In this document: in pieces, positions 11,218 to 19,854 of the stretch
Layout: each line of letters starts with the position of its first letter
How positions within the stretch are numbered: the first letter of the stretch is position 1
Origin: Allobosea sp. OK403
GTDB taxonomy: Bacteria; Pseudomonadota; Alphaproteobacteria; Rhizobiales; Beijerinckiaceae
Reading direction: 5' to 3'
DNA length: 64,000 nt
Assembly (NCBI RefSeq): GCF_900113835.1
Contig: NZ_FOQV01000001.1
Location: forward strand, 372,001-436,000
Position numbers and translations under genes: made by a program
Notes under the pieces: model-generated
What the model was told of the DNA's origin: nothing
What the model saw: the letters and a program-made list of their open reading frames with translations, nothing else
Databases searched by the model: none

Positions 11218-12645
11218 ATGCCTCGCCTCGCGCCGCTCGCCGCGCTCATCGTGATCGGGATGGGACTGTCCGGCTGCATCCTCGGCACCGAGCGGCCCGA
11301 CGCCAATCTCGAGGTGCCGGCGAGCTATCGTGCCGGGCCGCGCGCGCCCGACAGCGCCGTGCCGGCGCTCGATTGGTGGCGCGGCTTTCGCTCGAGCGAA
11401 CTGACGCGCTTGATCGAGAATGCGCAGGCCGCCAATCTCGACATCGCCGTGGCCGTGGCCCAGATCCTCCAGGCCGACGCGCAGGCCGGTATCGCGGGCG
11501 CGCCCCTGCTGCCTTCACTGACTGGGACCGGAACCGCCGAGCGGCTGCGCTCGGCAAACTCGTCGAGCGGCAGCAGCGCAAGCTCGCGCTCGACCTCGCA
11601 GTTCAACGCCGGCCTCACGGCGAGCTACATGATCGATTTCTGGGGCAAGAACCGCGCGACGCTCTATGCGGCGGAGGAAAATGCGACCGCGGCGCGCTAT
11701 AACCGCGACGTGGTGGCGCTGACCGCGACCGCGACCGTCGCCAACACCTATTTCGAGCTCCTGACGGCGCAGGACCGCCTGCGCATCGCGCGCCGCAACG
11801 CGGCCTCGGCCGAGCGCATCCTCACCCTGATCAAGCAGCAGTTCACAGCGGGAACCGCATCGCAGCTCGAAGTGTCGCAGCAGGAGACCTTGGTCGCGAC
11901 CCAGCGGGCCTCGATCCCCCCGCTGGAAATCACCTTGCGCCAGAACAGCGCCACGCTCGCCTTGCTGGTCGCACGGGCGCCGGCGAAGTTCACGGTGGGC
12001 GGCGGAAGCCTCGCCAGCCTCGCGGTGCCGCGCGTCACGCCGGGCATTCCCTCGGAGCTCTTGCGGCAGCGGCCTGACGTCATGCAGGCGGAGGCGCAAC
12101 TCGCCGCCTCCAATTTCAGCGTCGAGTCGGCGCGCGCCGCCTTCTTCCCGCAAATCCAATTGACGGCCAATACCGGCTTTCAGAGCAAGGCGCTGTCGTC
12201 CTTGTTCGGGCCCGGTGCGTGGTATTACACCCTCGCGGCCGGCCTGACCCAGCCGATCCTCGACGGCAATCTGCTGAAGAGCCAGCTGGAGCAGGCGCAA
12301 GGGGCCCAGCTCGAAAACCTGCAGGCCTATCGCAAGGCGGTCCTATCGGCCTTCACCGATGTCGAGAAGGCCCTCATTGCACTTCAGCAGACGAGCTTGC
12401 AGGAGCGTTTGCAGGGTGAGGTCGTGGCCAGCTCGCGCCGGGCCTTTGAGGTGGCTGAAGCGCAGCTACGCGGCGGCACCGTCAATCTGGTCAGCGTGCT
12501 TCAAGTTCAGCAGACCTTCTTCACGGCCGAGGACAATTTGGCGCAAGTCCGCCTGACGCGCTTCCAGGCGGCGACGAGCCTGTTCCAGGCCCTGGGCGGC
12601 GGCTGGACGCGGGCTCCAAAGCCTGCGGCGCCAAGGCAGTTCTGA
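11218..12645 (+). CDS. Outer-membrane efflux lipoprotein (OprM/NodT family)
   Basis: TolC-like channel of about 475 residues. The ATG at 11218 gives a textbook lipoprotein signal, with hydrophobic LAALIVIGMG followed by the lipobox LSGC (Cys20). Starts at 11116 or 11164 would bury it. Then follow two repeats of long coiled-coil helices. Family signatures include DWWRGFRSSELTRLIENAQAANLDIAVA near the N-terminus, YMIDFWGKNRATLYAAEENATAARYNRD, and PSELLRQRPDVMQAEAQLAASNFSVE in the second half. The gene lies 228 bases after the second pump on the same strand and completes the tripartite efflux system. The gap shows no terminator. Confidence 0.9.
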   Translation: MPRLAPLAALIVIGMGLSGCILGTERPDANLEVPASYRAGPRAPDSAVPALDWWRGFRSSELTRLIENAQAANLDIAVAVAQILQADAQAGIAGAPLLPSLTGTGTAERLRSANSSSGSSASSRSTSQFNAGLTASYMIDFWGKNRATLYAAEENATAARYNRDVVALTATATVANTYFELLTAQDRLRIARRNAASAERILTLIKQQFTAGTASQLEVSQQETLVATQRASIPPLEITLRQNSATLALLVARAPAKFTVGGGSLASLAVPRVTPGIPSELLRQRPDVMQAEAQLAASNFSVESARAAFFPQIQLTANTGFQSKALSSLFGPGAWYYTLAAGLTQPILDGNLLKSQLEQAQGAQLENLQAYRKAVLSAFTDVEKALIALQQTSLQERLQGEVVASSRRAFEVAEAQLRGGTVNLVSVLQVQQTFFTAEDNLAQVRLTRFQAATSLFQALGGGWTRAPKPAAPRQF

Positions 12646-12890
12646 GCACCACGATCTCAAATGCCGCCGTGAGCGGCCGCCTGGCCGGCATGTTATGATT
12701 CATATATGAACGAGTGGCGGAAGTGATTGTTCCGGCATGCGTTTTCGCGCGCTTAGGGAATTGAAACGCCTGCGGCGCAGCTTATCTCTCAGGGTGAGGA
12801 ACGCAGAGGCGCTGCGGCTTCGGTCGGAAATTGCGATCGCGGCCGAGATTGCGCTCCCGTTCAGGCGTTCCCTCTTTTGGAGGTAACGTC

Positions 12891-13154
12891 ATGCGTCATT
12901 TTATCATCGTCGCGGGTTTCGCCGCCTTATCCTTCATGACGCCGGCGCAAGCCAGCGCGCCCTGGGAAGCGGCCTGCGCCTACAAGATGCCCTCGGGCAT
13001 TCCCGGACAGGGCTGGACCAATATCGCGGATGACTGCGCGCGTCTGCTGTTCTGTCAGAAGATGGCGAACCAGGGCGCGGCCAATCTCGAGCAGATGGGC
13101 TGTTTCGGCTTCACGCCCGAACAGACCAGCCCGAGCAGGCATGGCCACGGTTGA
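12891..13154 (+). CDS. Small secreted Cys-containing protein
   Basis: 87 residues, not assigned to a family. The ATG at 12891 has a strong ribosome-binding site (GGAGGT, 12879-12884). The N-terminus is a clear Sec signal (MRHFIIVAGFAALSFMTPAQASA), leaving a mature protein of about 65 residues with four Cys (EAACAYK, DDCARLLFC, MGCFGF), enough for two disulfides in the periplasm. The C-terminus ends in His/Gly. It stands alone between the efflux operon and the convergent degP, with an inverted repeat after its stop. Role unknown; the strong RBS and signal peptide support it being real. Confidence 0.7.
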   Translation: MRHFIIVAGFAALSFMTPAQASAPWEAACAYKMPSGIPGQGWTNIADDCARLLFCQKMANQGAANLEQMGCFGFTPEQTSPSRHGHG

Positions 13155-13168
13155 ATTCCACAAACTTT

Positions 13169-13213
13169 CCAGGCGGATGGCCGACCGAGTTGAACATCCG
13201 CCTGGAGATTTTC
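13169..13213. terminator. Bidirectional terminator hairpin between convergent genes
   Basis: CCAGGCGGATG (13169-13179) and CATCCGCCTGG (13195-13205) form a perfect 11-bp inverted repeat with a 15-base loop. A short T-run (ATTTT) follows on the plus side. It sits between the stop of the small secreted protein and the end of the convergent protease gene, where a terminator is expected. Confidence 0.65.
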
Positions 13214-13240
13214 AGTAGCCTCAGGCCTTTTTCAGTCGCC

Positions 13241-14770
13241 TCAAGCTTTGGGCAGCGGGAAGGCCATGAACAGCGCGCCTTGTGCTGTCTTGATCTTCAG
13301 CAGGACAGCCTTCTTGCCGTCCTGAGCGGCGCTCGCGATGCCGGCCTTGACCTCGGCCGGCTGAGTGACGCTCCTGCCGGCGACTTCGAGGATCACGTCG
13401 CCCTTGCTCAGCCCCTTGCTCGCAGCCGGGCCGTTGGGGTCGACGCGGGCGATCGTGACACCTTGTTCGGCGGCGCCATTGGATGACTTGGCGTGAGATG
13501 AGTTCGCATGCGATGGCTTGGCCGGAGCGAGCAGGACGCCGAGGACGGAGGCGCCGCCATGCGGCTCCGCGATGACTTCAGCGACCTTCTCTGTCTTCAG
13601 CGGGGCGAGCGCCACGTTCAGGGCCAGCTCCTTGCCTGAGCGCAGAACGGCGATCTCCGCCTTGTCGCCTGGTTTCAGCGCGCCGACACGGCGCGTCAGG
13701 TCGCGATCGTCCTTGACGGGCTGGCCGTTGAGCTTGGTGATCACGTCGCCCGACTTGACCCCCGCATCCGCCGCCGGCGTGCCGGGCAGGGCGCTGTCGA
13801 CCAGCGCTCCCGAGGCGTCGTCGAGGCCGAGGCTGTCGGCGATGTCGCGCGTCACCGGCTGGATCTGCACGCCGAGATAGCCACGCTGAACGGCGCCGCC
13901 TTGTTGAAGGGCTGCGACGACCGTAGAGACCGTGTCGGCGGGAATGGCGAAAGCCAGGCCGACGCTGCCTCCCGACGGCGAATAGATCGCGGTGTTGACG
14001 CCGACGACCTCGCCTTTGAGGTTGAAGGTCGGCCCGCCGGAATTGCCCTTGTTGATCGGGGCATCGATCTGCAGGAAATCGTCATAGGGCCCATTGCCGA
14101 TGTCGCGGCCGCGCGCGGAGACGATTCCGGAGGTGACGGTGCCGCCGAGCCCGAACGGATTGCCGATCGCCACGACCCAGTCGCCGACCTTCGGCGTGTC
14201 CCTGGCCAGCGAGACATAAGGGTAGTCACCCGGCGCGAGCACCTTCAGCAGTGCGAGATCGGTCTTCGGATCGGTGCCGATGACCTTGGCCTCGAGCACC
14301 TTGCCGTCTTCCGTCGTGACGGTGACGACCTTGCCGTGCTCGACGACATGGTTGTTGGTGACGACATAGCCATCCGCCGAGACGAAGAAGCCGGAGCCCT
14401 GCGCCATGCCTTGCCGGGGCGCCTGCCGGGGCTGCGCGCCGCCATTCTGTTCGAGCCGCTTGAACAGCTCCTTGAGCTGAGGCGGCAGCTTGTCGAGCTC
14501 GTGGGAGACCTCGCTGCCGTTGTCGGCCAGGTTATCGATCAGGACCCGCACCGAGACCACGGCGGGCTTCACGCGCTCCACAATGGGGGAAAAGGACGGC
14601 ACGGCCTGCGCCTGCAGGTCCGAGGTCACGACCGCTGCGGCGCGCGCCGGATTCGTATAAGCGATCATCGCACCGCCGAGGGCGCCCGAGGCAACGAGCG
14701 CAAGGCCGGCAACCGAAGCGAGCAGGCGCCGGCGACGCCGATTGGGGAAAGGCTCAGCAAGATCCGACAT
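13241..14770 (-). CDS. degP: DegP/HtrA-type periplasmic serine protease
   Basis: Trypsin-like protease and chaperone of 509 residues that degrades misfolded envelope proteins. An N-terminal membrane or signal segment (residues 16-39) follows an Arg-rich start. The catalytic triad is His141 (VTNNHVV), Asp171 (PKTDLALL) and Ser244 (NKGNSGGP). Two PDZ domains follow (GYLGVQI around residue 300, and SVLGVLLAP to the C-terminus). The linker between them has a repeated HANSSHAKSSNG run. The start ATG at 14770 has GGAGAG upstream. It reads convergently to the small secreted gene. Envelope-stress control would be usual for the family, but no operator was seen. Confidence 0.92.
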   Translation of the reverse strand: MSDLAEPFPNRRRRRLLASVAGLALVASGALGGAMIAYTNPARAAAVVTSDLQAQAVPSFSPIVERVKPAVVSVRVLIDNLADNGSEVSHELDKLPPQLKELFKRLEQNGGAQPRQAPRQGMAQGSGFFVSADGYVVTNNHVVEHGKVVTVTTEDGKVLEAKVIGTDPKTDLALLKVLAPGDYPYVSLARDTPKVGDWVVAIGNPFGLGGTVTSGIVSARGRDIGNGPYDDFLQIDAPINKGNSGGPTFNLKGEVVGVNTAIYSPSGGSVGLAFAIPADTVSTVVAALQQGGAVQRGYLGVQIQPVTRDIADSLGLDDASGALVDSALPGTPAADAGVKSGDVITKLNGQPVKDDRDLTRRVGALKPGDKAEIAVLRSGKELALNVALAPLKTEKVAEVIAEPHGGASVLGVLLAPAKPSHANSSHAKSSNGAAEQGVTIARVDPNGPAASKGLSKGDVILEVAGRSVTQPAEVKAGIASAAQDGKKAVLLKIKTAQGALFMAFPLPKA

Positions 14771-14951
14771 CGGAACTCTCCGTTGGCCGGGCCGCCCATA
14801 TGCGACCCATCCTCGAAAAAATAGGCCTTCCGAGGTGCCCGCGATCTCACCGGCGCATTACGGTTCTTTCACGTTGTGGCGGCAGCTGGATTTCGCGTTC
14901 CGTCCCGCATGGTTTGGCCGACCGTGGCAATGCCGGCGGCTGGAGGAACAA

Positions 14952-15674
14952 CTAATCCCCGCCACCGCCGCCGCAACCTCCGCCATCGCCTCCGCCTCCG
15001 TCACTGCCGCTGTCGCTATCCGACCCGCTGCTGTCACTGCTGTCGCTGAGACCGTCTGTCCCGCCGTCATAAGAGCTGTCGGAAAAGTCGCCGCCGCATT
15101 GCGAGCCGGCATCGCCGTTGCGGCGCAGTTGCGCGCAATCGGGATAGTAGCGATAGCCGCCGGGAATGTTCAGCTTCACGTCCAGCGCGAAGAGCAGCGG
15201 CAGCCGCGACGGGTTCGCGGGATTGATGCCATCCTCGCGACAGCACAGGAGCCAGACACGGCGCAGGCCGGTATTGTCCTGCTTGCGGCCCTCAGCCAGA
15301 GCGACCGCCGGCGTATGGTGCAGAAACCCGCCGAAAGCCTGACGGCAAAAATCCTGATAGGCGCGGGTGTAGAGGATGAACTCGTGCCACAGATCGTCCG
15401 CCACCTGCGAGGGCATGGCGACATATCGCTGCCCGCTGTTGAGATAGGCGAGAAAGAACTGCCGCAGGCCCTGGGCGACGAGGGCCGTCTCCTTGCGGGT
15501 AAAGCTGGGATGATGATGGGCCGCAAGCTTGTCGAGCAGGCCCGGCGGCCAGCTGTAGTTGCGAATGTACTCGGCCCGCTGCAGGCGGCGATGGGCTGGC
15601 CAGATCACCAGCCCGACGACCAGAACGCCGCCCAGCGCCAGGCTCAGCGCGCCCGTCAACCAAACTGTCATCAT
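14952..15674 (-). CDS. GRDP-like membrane-anchored protein with Gly/Ser/Asp/Cys tail
   Basis: About 240 residues. One membrane segment near the N-terminus (WLTGALSLALGGVLVVGLVIW) is followed by a domain with HPSFTRKETALVAQGLRQFF, VADDLWHEFILYTRAYQDFC and AFGGFLHH. I associate these with the glycine-rich-domain-protein-like family (PF07173 type). The C-terminal 55 residues are low-complexity Ser/Asp/Gly ending in a Gly-rich run with a single Cys. I chose the ATG at 15674, which has GGGGGAG just upstream; two ATGs are adjacent. Biochemical role is unknown. The family call is from memory and should be checked by a profile search. Confidence 0.6.
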   Translation of the reverse strand: MMTVWLTGALSLALGGVLVVGLVIWPAHRRLQRAEYIRNYSWPPGLLDKLAAHHHPSFTRKETALVAQGLRQFFLAYLNSGQRYVAMPSQVADDLWHEFILYTRAYQDFCRQAFGGFLHHTPAVALAEGRKQDNTGLRRVWLLCCREDGINPANPSRLPLLFALDVKLNIPGGYRYYPDCAQLRRNGDAGSQCGGDFSDSSYDGGTDGLSDSSDSSGSDSDSGSDGGGGDGGGCGGGGGD

Positions 15675-15762
15675 CGCTCCCCCGCAGCGGCCCGCCACGG
15701 GGATCAGATCACGAGCGCGCCGCCGATGCATCCCCATAGGGCAGGCAGCAGCGTGCCGATCC

Positions 15763-17076
15763 TCACCAATCCGGCGTGATCTTCGTCGGGTCGAAGCGCT
15801 TCTTCAGCCCATCCCAGCACTCGATGTAGTTGCTCTGCAAGGTCGCGAGTTCGGAGGCGAACTTCGTCAGCTTCTGCGGGAAGCGGCTCTCGAACATGAA
15901 GGCCAGCGTATTGGTGAGCTTGACCGGCTTCTGCTCGCCGGTGCTGGCATGCTCGAAGGCGCTGGCGTCGGGCCCGTGCGGCAGCATCATGTTGTGCAGG
16001 CTGAAGCCGCCGGGCGTGAAGCCTTCAGGCTTGGCGTCATAGACGCCGTAGATCAGCCCCATGAACTCCGACATGATGTTGCGATGGTACCAGGGCGGGC
16101 GGAAGGTGTTCTCCGCCACCGCCCAGCGTTCGGGGAAGATGACGAAATCGATATTGGCGGTGCCCTCGCTTTCGCTGGGCGAGGTCATGACGGTGAAGAT
16201 CGACGGGTCGGGATGGTCGAAGGAGATCGCGCCGACGGGCGAATAGCGGCGCAGGTCATATTTGTAAGGCGCGTAATTACCGTGCCAGGCGACGACGTCG
16301 AGCGGCGATTGGCCGATCTCTGTCCGATAGAGCTCGCCGCACCATTTCACGGTCAGGCGGCTTGGCGTTTCCCTGTCCTCATAGCTTGCGACGGGGGTGA
16401 GGAAGTCGCGCGCATTGGCGAGGCAATTGGCACCGATCGGGCCGCGATTGGGCAAGGTGAAGACACCGCCATAATTCTCGCAGACATAGGCGCGGGCGGT
16501 GGCGCCTGCGAGTTCGCAGCGGAAGATCACGCCGCGCGGGATGATGCAGACCTCGCCGGGCTCGATTGCGATGACGCCGAATTCGGTGTGGAAGCGCAGG
16601 CTGCCTTCCTGCGCGACGATCAGGAACTCGCCGTCGGCATTGAAGAAATAGCTGTCGCGCATCGAGCGGTTCACCAGCAGCAGATGGGCGGCCATGCCGC
16701 TTTGCGCCTCGACATCGCCGGCCGTCGTGATGGTGAAGAGCCCGCTGATGAAGTCGCGCTCGCCCGCGGGGATCGGCACCGGCCCCCAGCGTAACTGGCC
16801 GATCGGCAACTCCGACTCGCCCGCATTCGGCGCGGAGCGGATCGCACCCTTGTCTATCTTCTTGTAGCGGCCCGAATGCTTCACGCTCGGGCGGATGCGG
16901 TAGAGCCAGGAGCGCTCATTGTTGACGCGCGGGGCGGTGAAGGCCGAACCGCTGAGCTGTTCGGCATAGAGCCCGTAATTGGCGCGCTGCGGCGAGTTGC
17001 GGCCGACCGGCAGGGCATGGGGCAGGGCCTCGGTCTCGAAGCTGTTGCCGAAGCCGGACATGTATCCTTCGCTCAT
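15763..17076 (-). CDS. hmgA: Homogentisate 1,2-dioxygenase
   Basis: Non-haem iron dioxygenase that opens homogentisate to maleylacetoacetate in Phe/Tyr catabolism, in the cytoplasm; about 437 residues, the normal length. Family features: [18 protein letters not shown] and [17 protein letters not shown] at the N-terminus. The iron ligands lie in WYHRNIMSE (His and Glu six apart, as in the human enzyme) and [12 protein letters not shown]. The ATG at 17076 is chosen because GAGGAG sits 6 bases upstream, whereas it abuts an ATG at 17082. No maleylacetoacetate isomerase or fumarylacetoacetase gene is adjacent, so the rest of the pathway is elsewhere. A perfect inverted repeat lies just upstream. 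Confidence 0.96.
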   Translation of the reverse strand: MSEGYMSGFGNSFETEALPHALPVGRNSPQRANYGLYAEQLSGSAFTAPRVNNERSWLYRIRPSVKHSGRYKKIDKGAIRSAPNAGESELPIGQLRWGPVPIPAGERDFISGLFTITTAGDVEAQSGMAAHLLLVNRSMRDSYFFNADGEFLIVAQEGSLRFHTEFGVIAIEPGEVCIIPRGVIFRCELAGATARAYVCENYGGVFTLPNRGPIGANCLANARDFLTPVASYEDRETPSRLTVKWCGELYRTEIGQSPLDVVAWHGNYAPYKYDLRRYSPVGAISFDHPDPSIFTVMTSPSESEGTANIDFVIFPERWAVAENTFRPPWYHRNIMSEFMGLIYGVYDAKPEGFTPGGFSLHNMMLPHGPDASAFEHASTGEQKPVKLTNTLAFMFESRFPQKLTKFASELATLQSNYIECWDGLKKRFDPTKITPDW

Positions 17077-17097
17077 CGTCATCTCCTCAAGCCGGAT

Positions 17098-17136
17098 GAT
17101 TTCAGATGGGACCACACAATGGTCCCATCTGAAATC
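17098..17136. promoter_or_regulatory. Perfect 17-bp inverted repeat upstream of hmgA
   Basis: GATTTCAGATGGGACCA (17098-17114) and its exact complement (17120-17136) are separated by 5 bases. It starts 22 bases before the hmgA ATG and is well placed to be an operator for a repressor or an mRNA hairpin that governs hmgA. It has no T-run, so it is not an obvious terminator. The divergent monooxygenase start is about 180 bases away. Confidence 0.6.
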
Positions 17137-17161
17137 TGAATCGGCCTCTCATCAAGAGTGA

Positions 17162-17210
17162 GAGCAGGGTCGATGCGAAAAACTGGTTCCCGCTTTTTTG
17201 CATTCTGCTC
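17162..17210. repeat. Short palindromic repeat related to the 3.2 kb element
   Basis: GAGCAG (17162-17167) and CTGCTC (17205-17210) bound a core with GATGCGAAAAA and CTTTTTTGCAT, the same pattern (short stem, A-run, CGGTT-like centre, T-run) as the core of the element at 3190-3244. Degenerate copy in the hmgA/monooxygenase gap. Confidence 0.6.
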
Positions 17211-17315
17211 CAGCGCCGAGCGCGGCTGGCGCGGCGCGGCACGCGTGACTAGCTAACGCAATGATCCACGCGCCAAGCCGCGGGACGACTGGACGCGCCG
17301 CGGAAGGATGATGCC

Positions 17316-18380
17316 ATGACACCGGCCCTCGAATTTGGCCTCGACACCTTCGGCGATGTGACAACGGGGCCAGACGGCGTCCTGCTGTCCCATGCGGCGG
17401 TCATTCGCAATGTCGTGGCGGAAGGTGTCCTGGCCGACGAGGTGGGCGTCGATTTCTTCGGCATCGGCGAGCATCACCGCGAGGATTTTGCGGTCTCCAC
17501 GCCCGAAATGGTTCTGGCGGCGATCGCGGCGCGAACCAGCCGGATCAAGCTCGGCTCCGCCGTGACCGTGCTCTCGTCCGATGACCCGGTCCGGGTCTTC
17601 CAGCGCTTCGCGACGCTCGACGCCGTGGCGAAAGGGCGTGCCGAAATCATCCTCGGGCGCGGCTCCTTCACCGAGTCCTTTCCGCTGTTCGGCTTCGAGC
17701 TCGACCAGTACCAGACGCTGTTCGAGGAGAAGCTCGACCTCTTCGCCGAGCTCATCGCCAAGAAGGCGGTGACGTGGAGCGGGACCACGCGCGCCTCGCT
17801 CACCGACCAGCGTGTCTTCCCGCCGATCGAGACGGGAACCCTCAAGACCTGGGTCGGCGTCGGCGGCAGCCCCGAATCCGTGGTGCGCGCGGCCAGATAC
17901 GAATTGCCGATGATGCTGGCGATCATCGGCGGCGATCCCTTGCGCTTCAAACCCTATGTCGAGCTCTACAACCGCGCCTTCAGCCAGATGGGCCGGCCGG
18001 TCCAGCCCATCGGTGTGCACTCGCCCGGCTATGTCGCCGACAGCGACGCGCAGGCGCGGGAGGAGCTCTGGCCGGACTTCAAGCGCATGCGGGACCGGAT
18101 CGGCGCCGAGCGCGGTTGGGGGCCGATGAATCGCGCCGAGTTCGATCAGGAGGCCGATCGCGGCTCGCTTTATGTTGGAAGCCCCGAAACCGTGGCGCGG
18201 AAGATCGCGAACACGGTGAAAGCGCTTGGCGTTTCGCGCTTCCAGTTGAAATACAGCGCCGGCTCCTTGCCCCATGACCGGCTGATGCGCAGCATCGAAC
18301 TCTACGGCATGAAGGTCATGCCGCTGGTGCGGGAGCTCCTGGACGGAGAGCCTGGCTGGAAACTCCAGCCCTCATCCTGA
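17316..18380 (+). CDS. LLM-class flavin-dependent monooxygenase
   Basis: Luciferase-like TIM-barrel oxidoreductase, 354 residues, probably FMN-dependent. Visible signatures: LEFGLDTFGD at the N-terminus, ADEVGVDFFGIGEHHREDFAVSTPEMVLAAIAARTSRIKLGSAVTVLSSDDPVRVFQRFATLDAVAKGRAEIILGRG (shown over residues 35-115), where the EHH and the LSSDDPVRVFQ segments mark the flavin site, and VGVGGSPESVVRAARY. It is a single-gene transcript with GGAAGGA ahead of the ATG. The substrate cannot be told from sequence. It is 25 kb from the LuxC/LuxE-like genes and unrelated to them in operon terms. Confidence 0.85.
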   Translation: MTPALEFGLDTFGDVTTGPDGVLLSHAAVIRNVVAEGVLADEVGVDFFGIGEHHREDFAVSTPEMVLAAIAARTSRIKLGSAVTVLSSDDPVRVFQRFATLDAVAKGRAEIILGRGSFTESFPLFGFELDQYQTLFEEKLDLFAELIAKKAVTWSGTTRASLTDQRVFPPIETGTLKTWVGVGGSPESVVRAARYELPMMLAIIGGDPLRFKPYVELYNRAFSQMGRPVQPIGVHSPGYVADSDAQAREELWPDFKRMRDRIGAERGWGPMNRAEFDQEADRGSLYVGSPETVARKIANTVKALGVSRFQLKYSAGSLPHDRLMRSIELYGMKVMPLVRELLDGEPGWKLQPSS

Positions 18381-18433
18381 GAGCCTGACCTGAAATGCCC
18401 CGCTGATATTAGTGGCTCTGTCTTGACCACCCA

Positions 18434-18586
18434 CGCGCTGTCATTCCGGGCGCAGCCCTCGGGTCCGATCTTCGATCGGCCCAAGGACAGGCTCCGCGAG
18501 GACCCGGAATCCATCGTAGAGTTCGGTGGCCTCCGATGGATTCCGGATCTGCGCCGCTGACGCGGCTTGTCCGGAATGACGGCGCG
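18434..18586. repeat. GTCATTCCGG-type nested palindromic element
   Basis: Outer arms CGCGCTGTCATTCCGG (18434-18449) and CCGGAATGACGGCGCG (18571-18586) are inverted with one mismatch. Inside, CCGGAATCCATCG (18504-18516) and CGATGGATTCCGG (18534-18546) form a perfect 13-bp hairpin. A second element with the same outer arms lies at 48715-48869. It fills the gap between the convergent monooxygenase and cytochrome genes. Confidence 0.8.
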
Positions 18587-18609
18587 GGTGATGGAAGCGA
18601 GCCGTCCCG

Positions 18610-19854
18610 TCAGGGCTGCAGGCTGGTCCGCAACGAAGCCACGTCCTTGGCCGAGACGGCCGGGGCGGCATTGCCCCAGCTGTTGCGGACATAGGTGAGG
18701 ACGGCGGCGACGTCCTGGTCGCTGAGATTCCAGGCGAAGGAGGGCATGGCCGGTCCCGTTGAGGCCGCTCTCGTGGTGCCGGCCCGGCTTCCGGCGAGCA
18801 CGACGCGGATCAAGGTTGTCGGGTCGTCCGAATTCACCAGCGGCGCTTGGGCCAGGCGCGGGAACAGTTTCGGCACGCCAGCTCCGGTCGCGACATGGCA
18901 GCCCATGCAGCGATCGGCGAAGACCGCTTGTCCGGCCGCCATCAGCTTGTCGCCGGCGGGCAAGGGCGCGGGCGCCTTGGCTTCGCCGTTGCGGCCCGCC
19001 TTGAGGTAGACCGCCACGGCCTTCAGATCGGCCTCGCTCCAATGCTGTGAGGATTTCTCGACCACCTCGGCCATCGGGCCCGAGGCGATGTCGAAGCGAT
19101 TGGCGCCGGTCTTCAGATATTGGACGATCTCGTCCTCGCTCCAGGCGCCGATGCCCTTATGCGGGTCGGCGGTGATGTTGGGCGCGAACCAGCCCTGCAG
19201 CGTCGCGCCTTCGAGGAACTGGCTGTTTTTGTCGCCGCCGATCAGGTTCTTGGGCGTGTGGCAGGTGCCGCAATGGCCCAACCCCTCGACGATATAGGCG
19301 CCCCGATTCCAGTCGGGCGACTGCTTCGGGTCAGGCTTGAATTCGCCTTGCGTGAAGTTGAGCAGGTTCCAGCCGATCAGGCTGGCGCGGATGTTGAACG
19401 GGAAGGGCAGCTGGTTCGGCTCGATCTTGTTCTTCACCGGTTCCAGCGTCTGCAGATAGGCCCAGATCGCCGCATTATCCTGCGCCGACACCTTGGTATA
19501 GGCGGTGAAGGGCATGGCGCCGTAAAGGTGATAGCCGCCCTTGCCGATGCCCTTCGACATCACGCTCTGGAAGTCCTGGAGCGACAAACGGCCGACCCCG
19601 GTCTCGATATCGGGTGTGATGTTGGGGGCGACGAGATTGCCGAAGGGTGTCTGCAGCACGACGCCCCCGGCGAAAGGCGGCAAGCCGGGCGCCGTATGGC
19701 AGGCGGCGCAGTCGCCCAGAACGGCGAGGTCGCGCCCCTTCTCGACCTGCGAGAAGGCGGCGTCGCCGGTGACCTGTGCGCCGACCGGGATGGCGGCGAC
19801 GACCAGCGCGGCAAACGCGGCCCCGCCGAGCCGTTTGGAAACGGGCATCCTCAT
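18610..19854 (-). CDS. Triheme cytochrome c subunit of a GMC dehydrogenase
   Basis: 414-residue exported cytochrome with a Sec signal (AAFAALVVAAIPVGAQV) and three CxxCH haem sites: CAACH (about residue 54), CGTCH (about 198) and CMGCH (about 318). The size and spacing match the cytochrome subunits of membrane-bound alcohol, gluconate or sorbitol dehydrogenases, which pass electrons from the flavin subunit to ubiquinone. The start overlaps the stop of the GMC gene by 4 bases, so the three genes at 18610-22370 form one operon. Met-rich distal haem ligands follow each site, as expected. No C-terminal membrane helix is obvious. Confidence 0.88.
   Translation of the reverse strand: MRMPVSKRLGGAAFAALVVAAIPVGAQVTGDAAFSQVEKGRDLAVLGDCAACHTAPGLPPFAGGVVLQTPFGNLVAPNITPDIETGVGRLSLQDFQSVMSKGIGKGGYHLYGAMPFTAYTKVSAQDNAAIWAYLQTLEPVKNKIEPNQLPFPFNIRASLIGWNLLNFTQGEFKPDPKQSPDWNRGAYIVEGLGHCGTCHTPKNLIGGDKNSQFLEGATLQGWFAPNITADPHKGIGAWSEDEIVQYLKTGANRFDIASGPMAEVVEKSSQHWSEADLKAVAVYLKAGRNGEAKAPAPLPAGDKLMAAGQAVFADRCMGCHVATGAGVPKLFPRLAQAPLVNSDDPTTLIRVVLAGSRAGTTRAASTGPAMPSFAWNLSDQDVAAVLTYVRNSWGNAAPAVSAKDVASLRTSLQP

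Noticed and set aside
12706..12717. TTCATATATGAA palindrome as an operator or phage att site
   Set aside because: A single short AT palindrome with no second half, integrase or regulator beside it.
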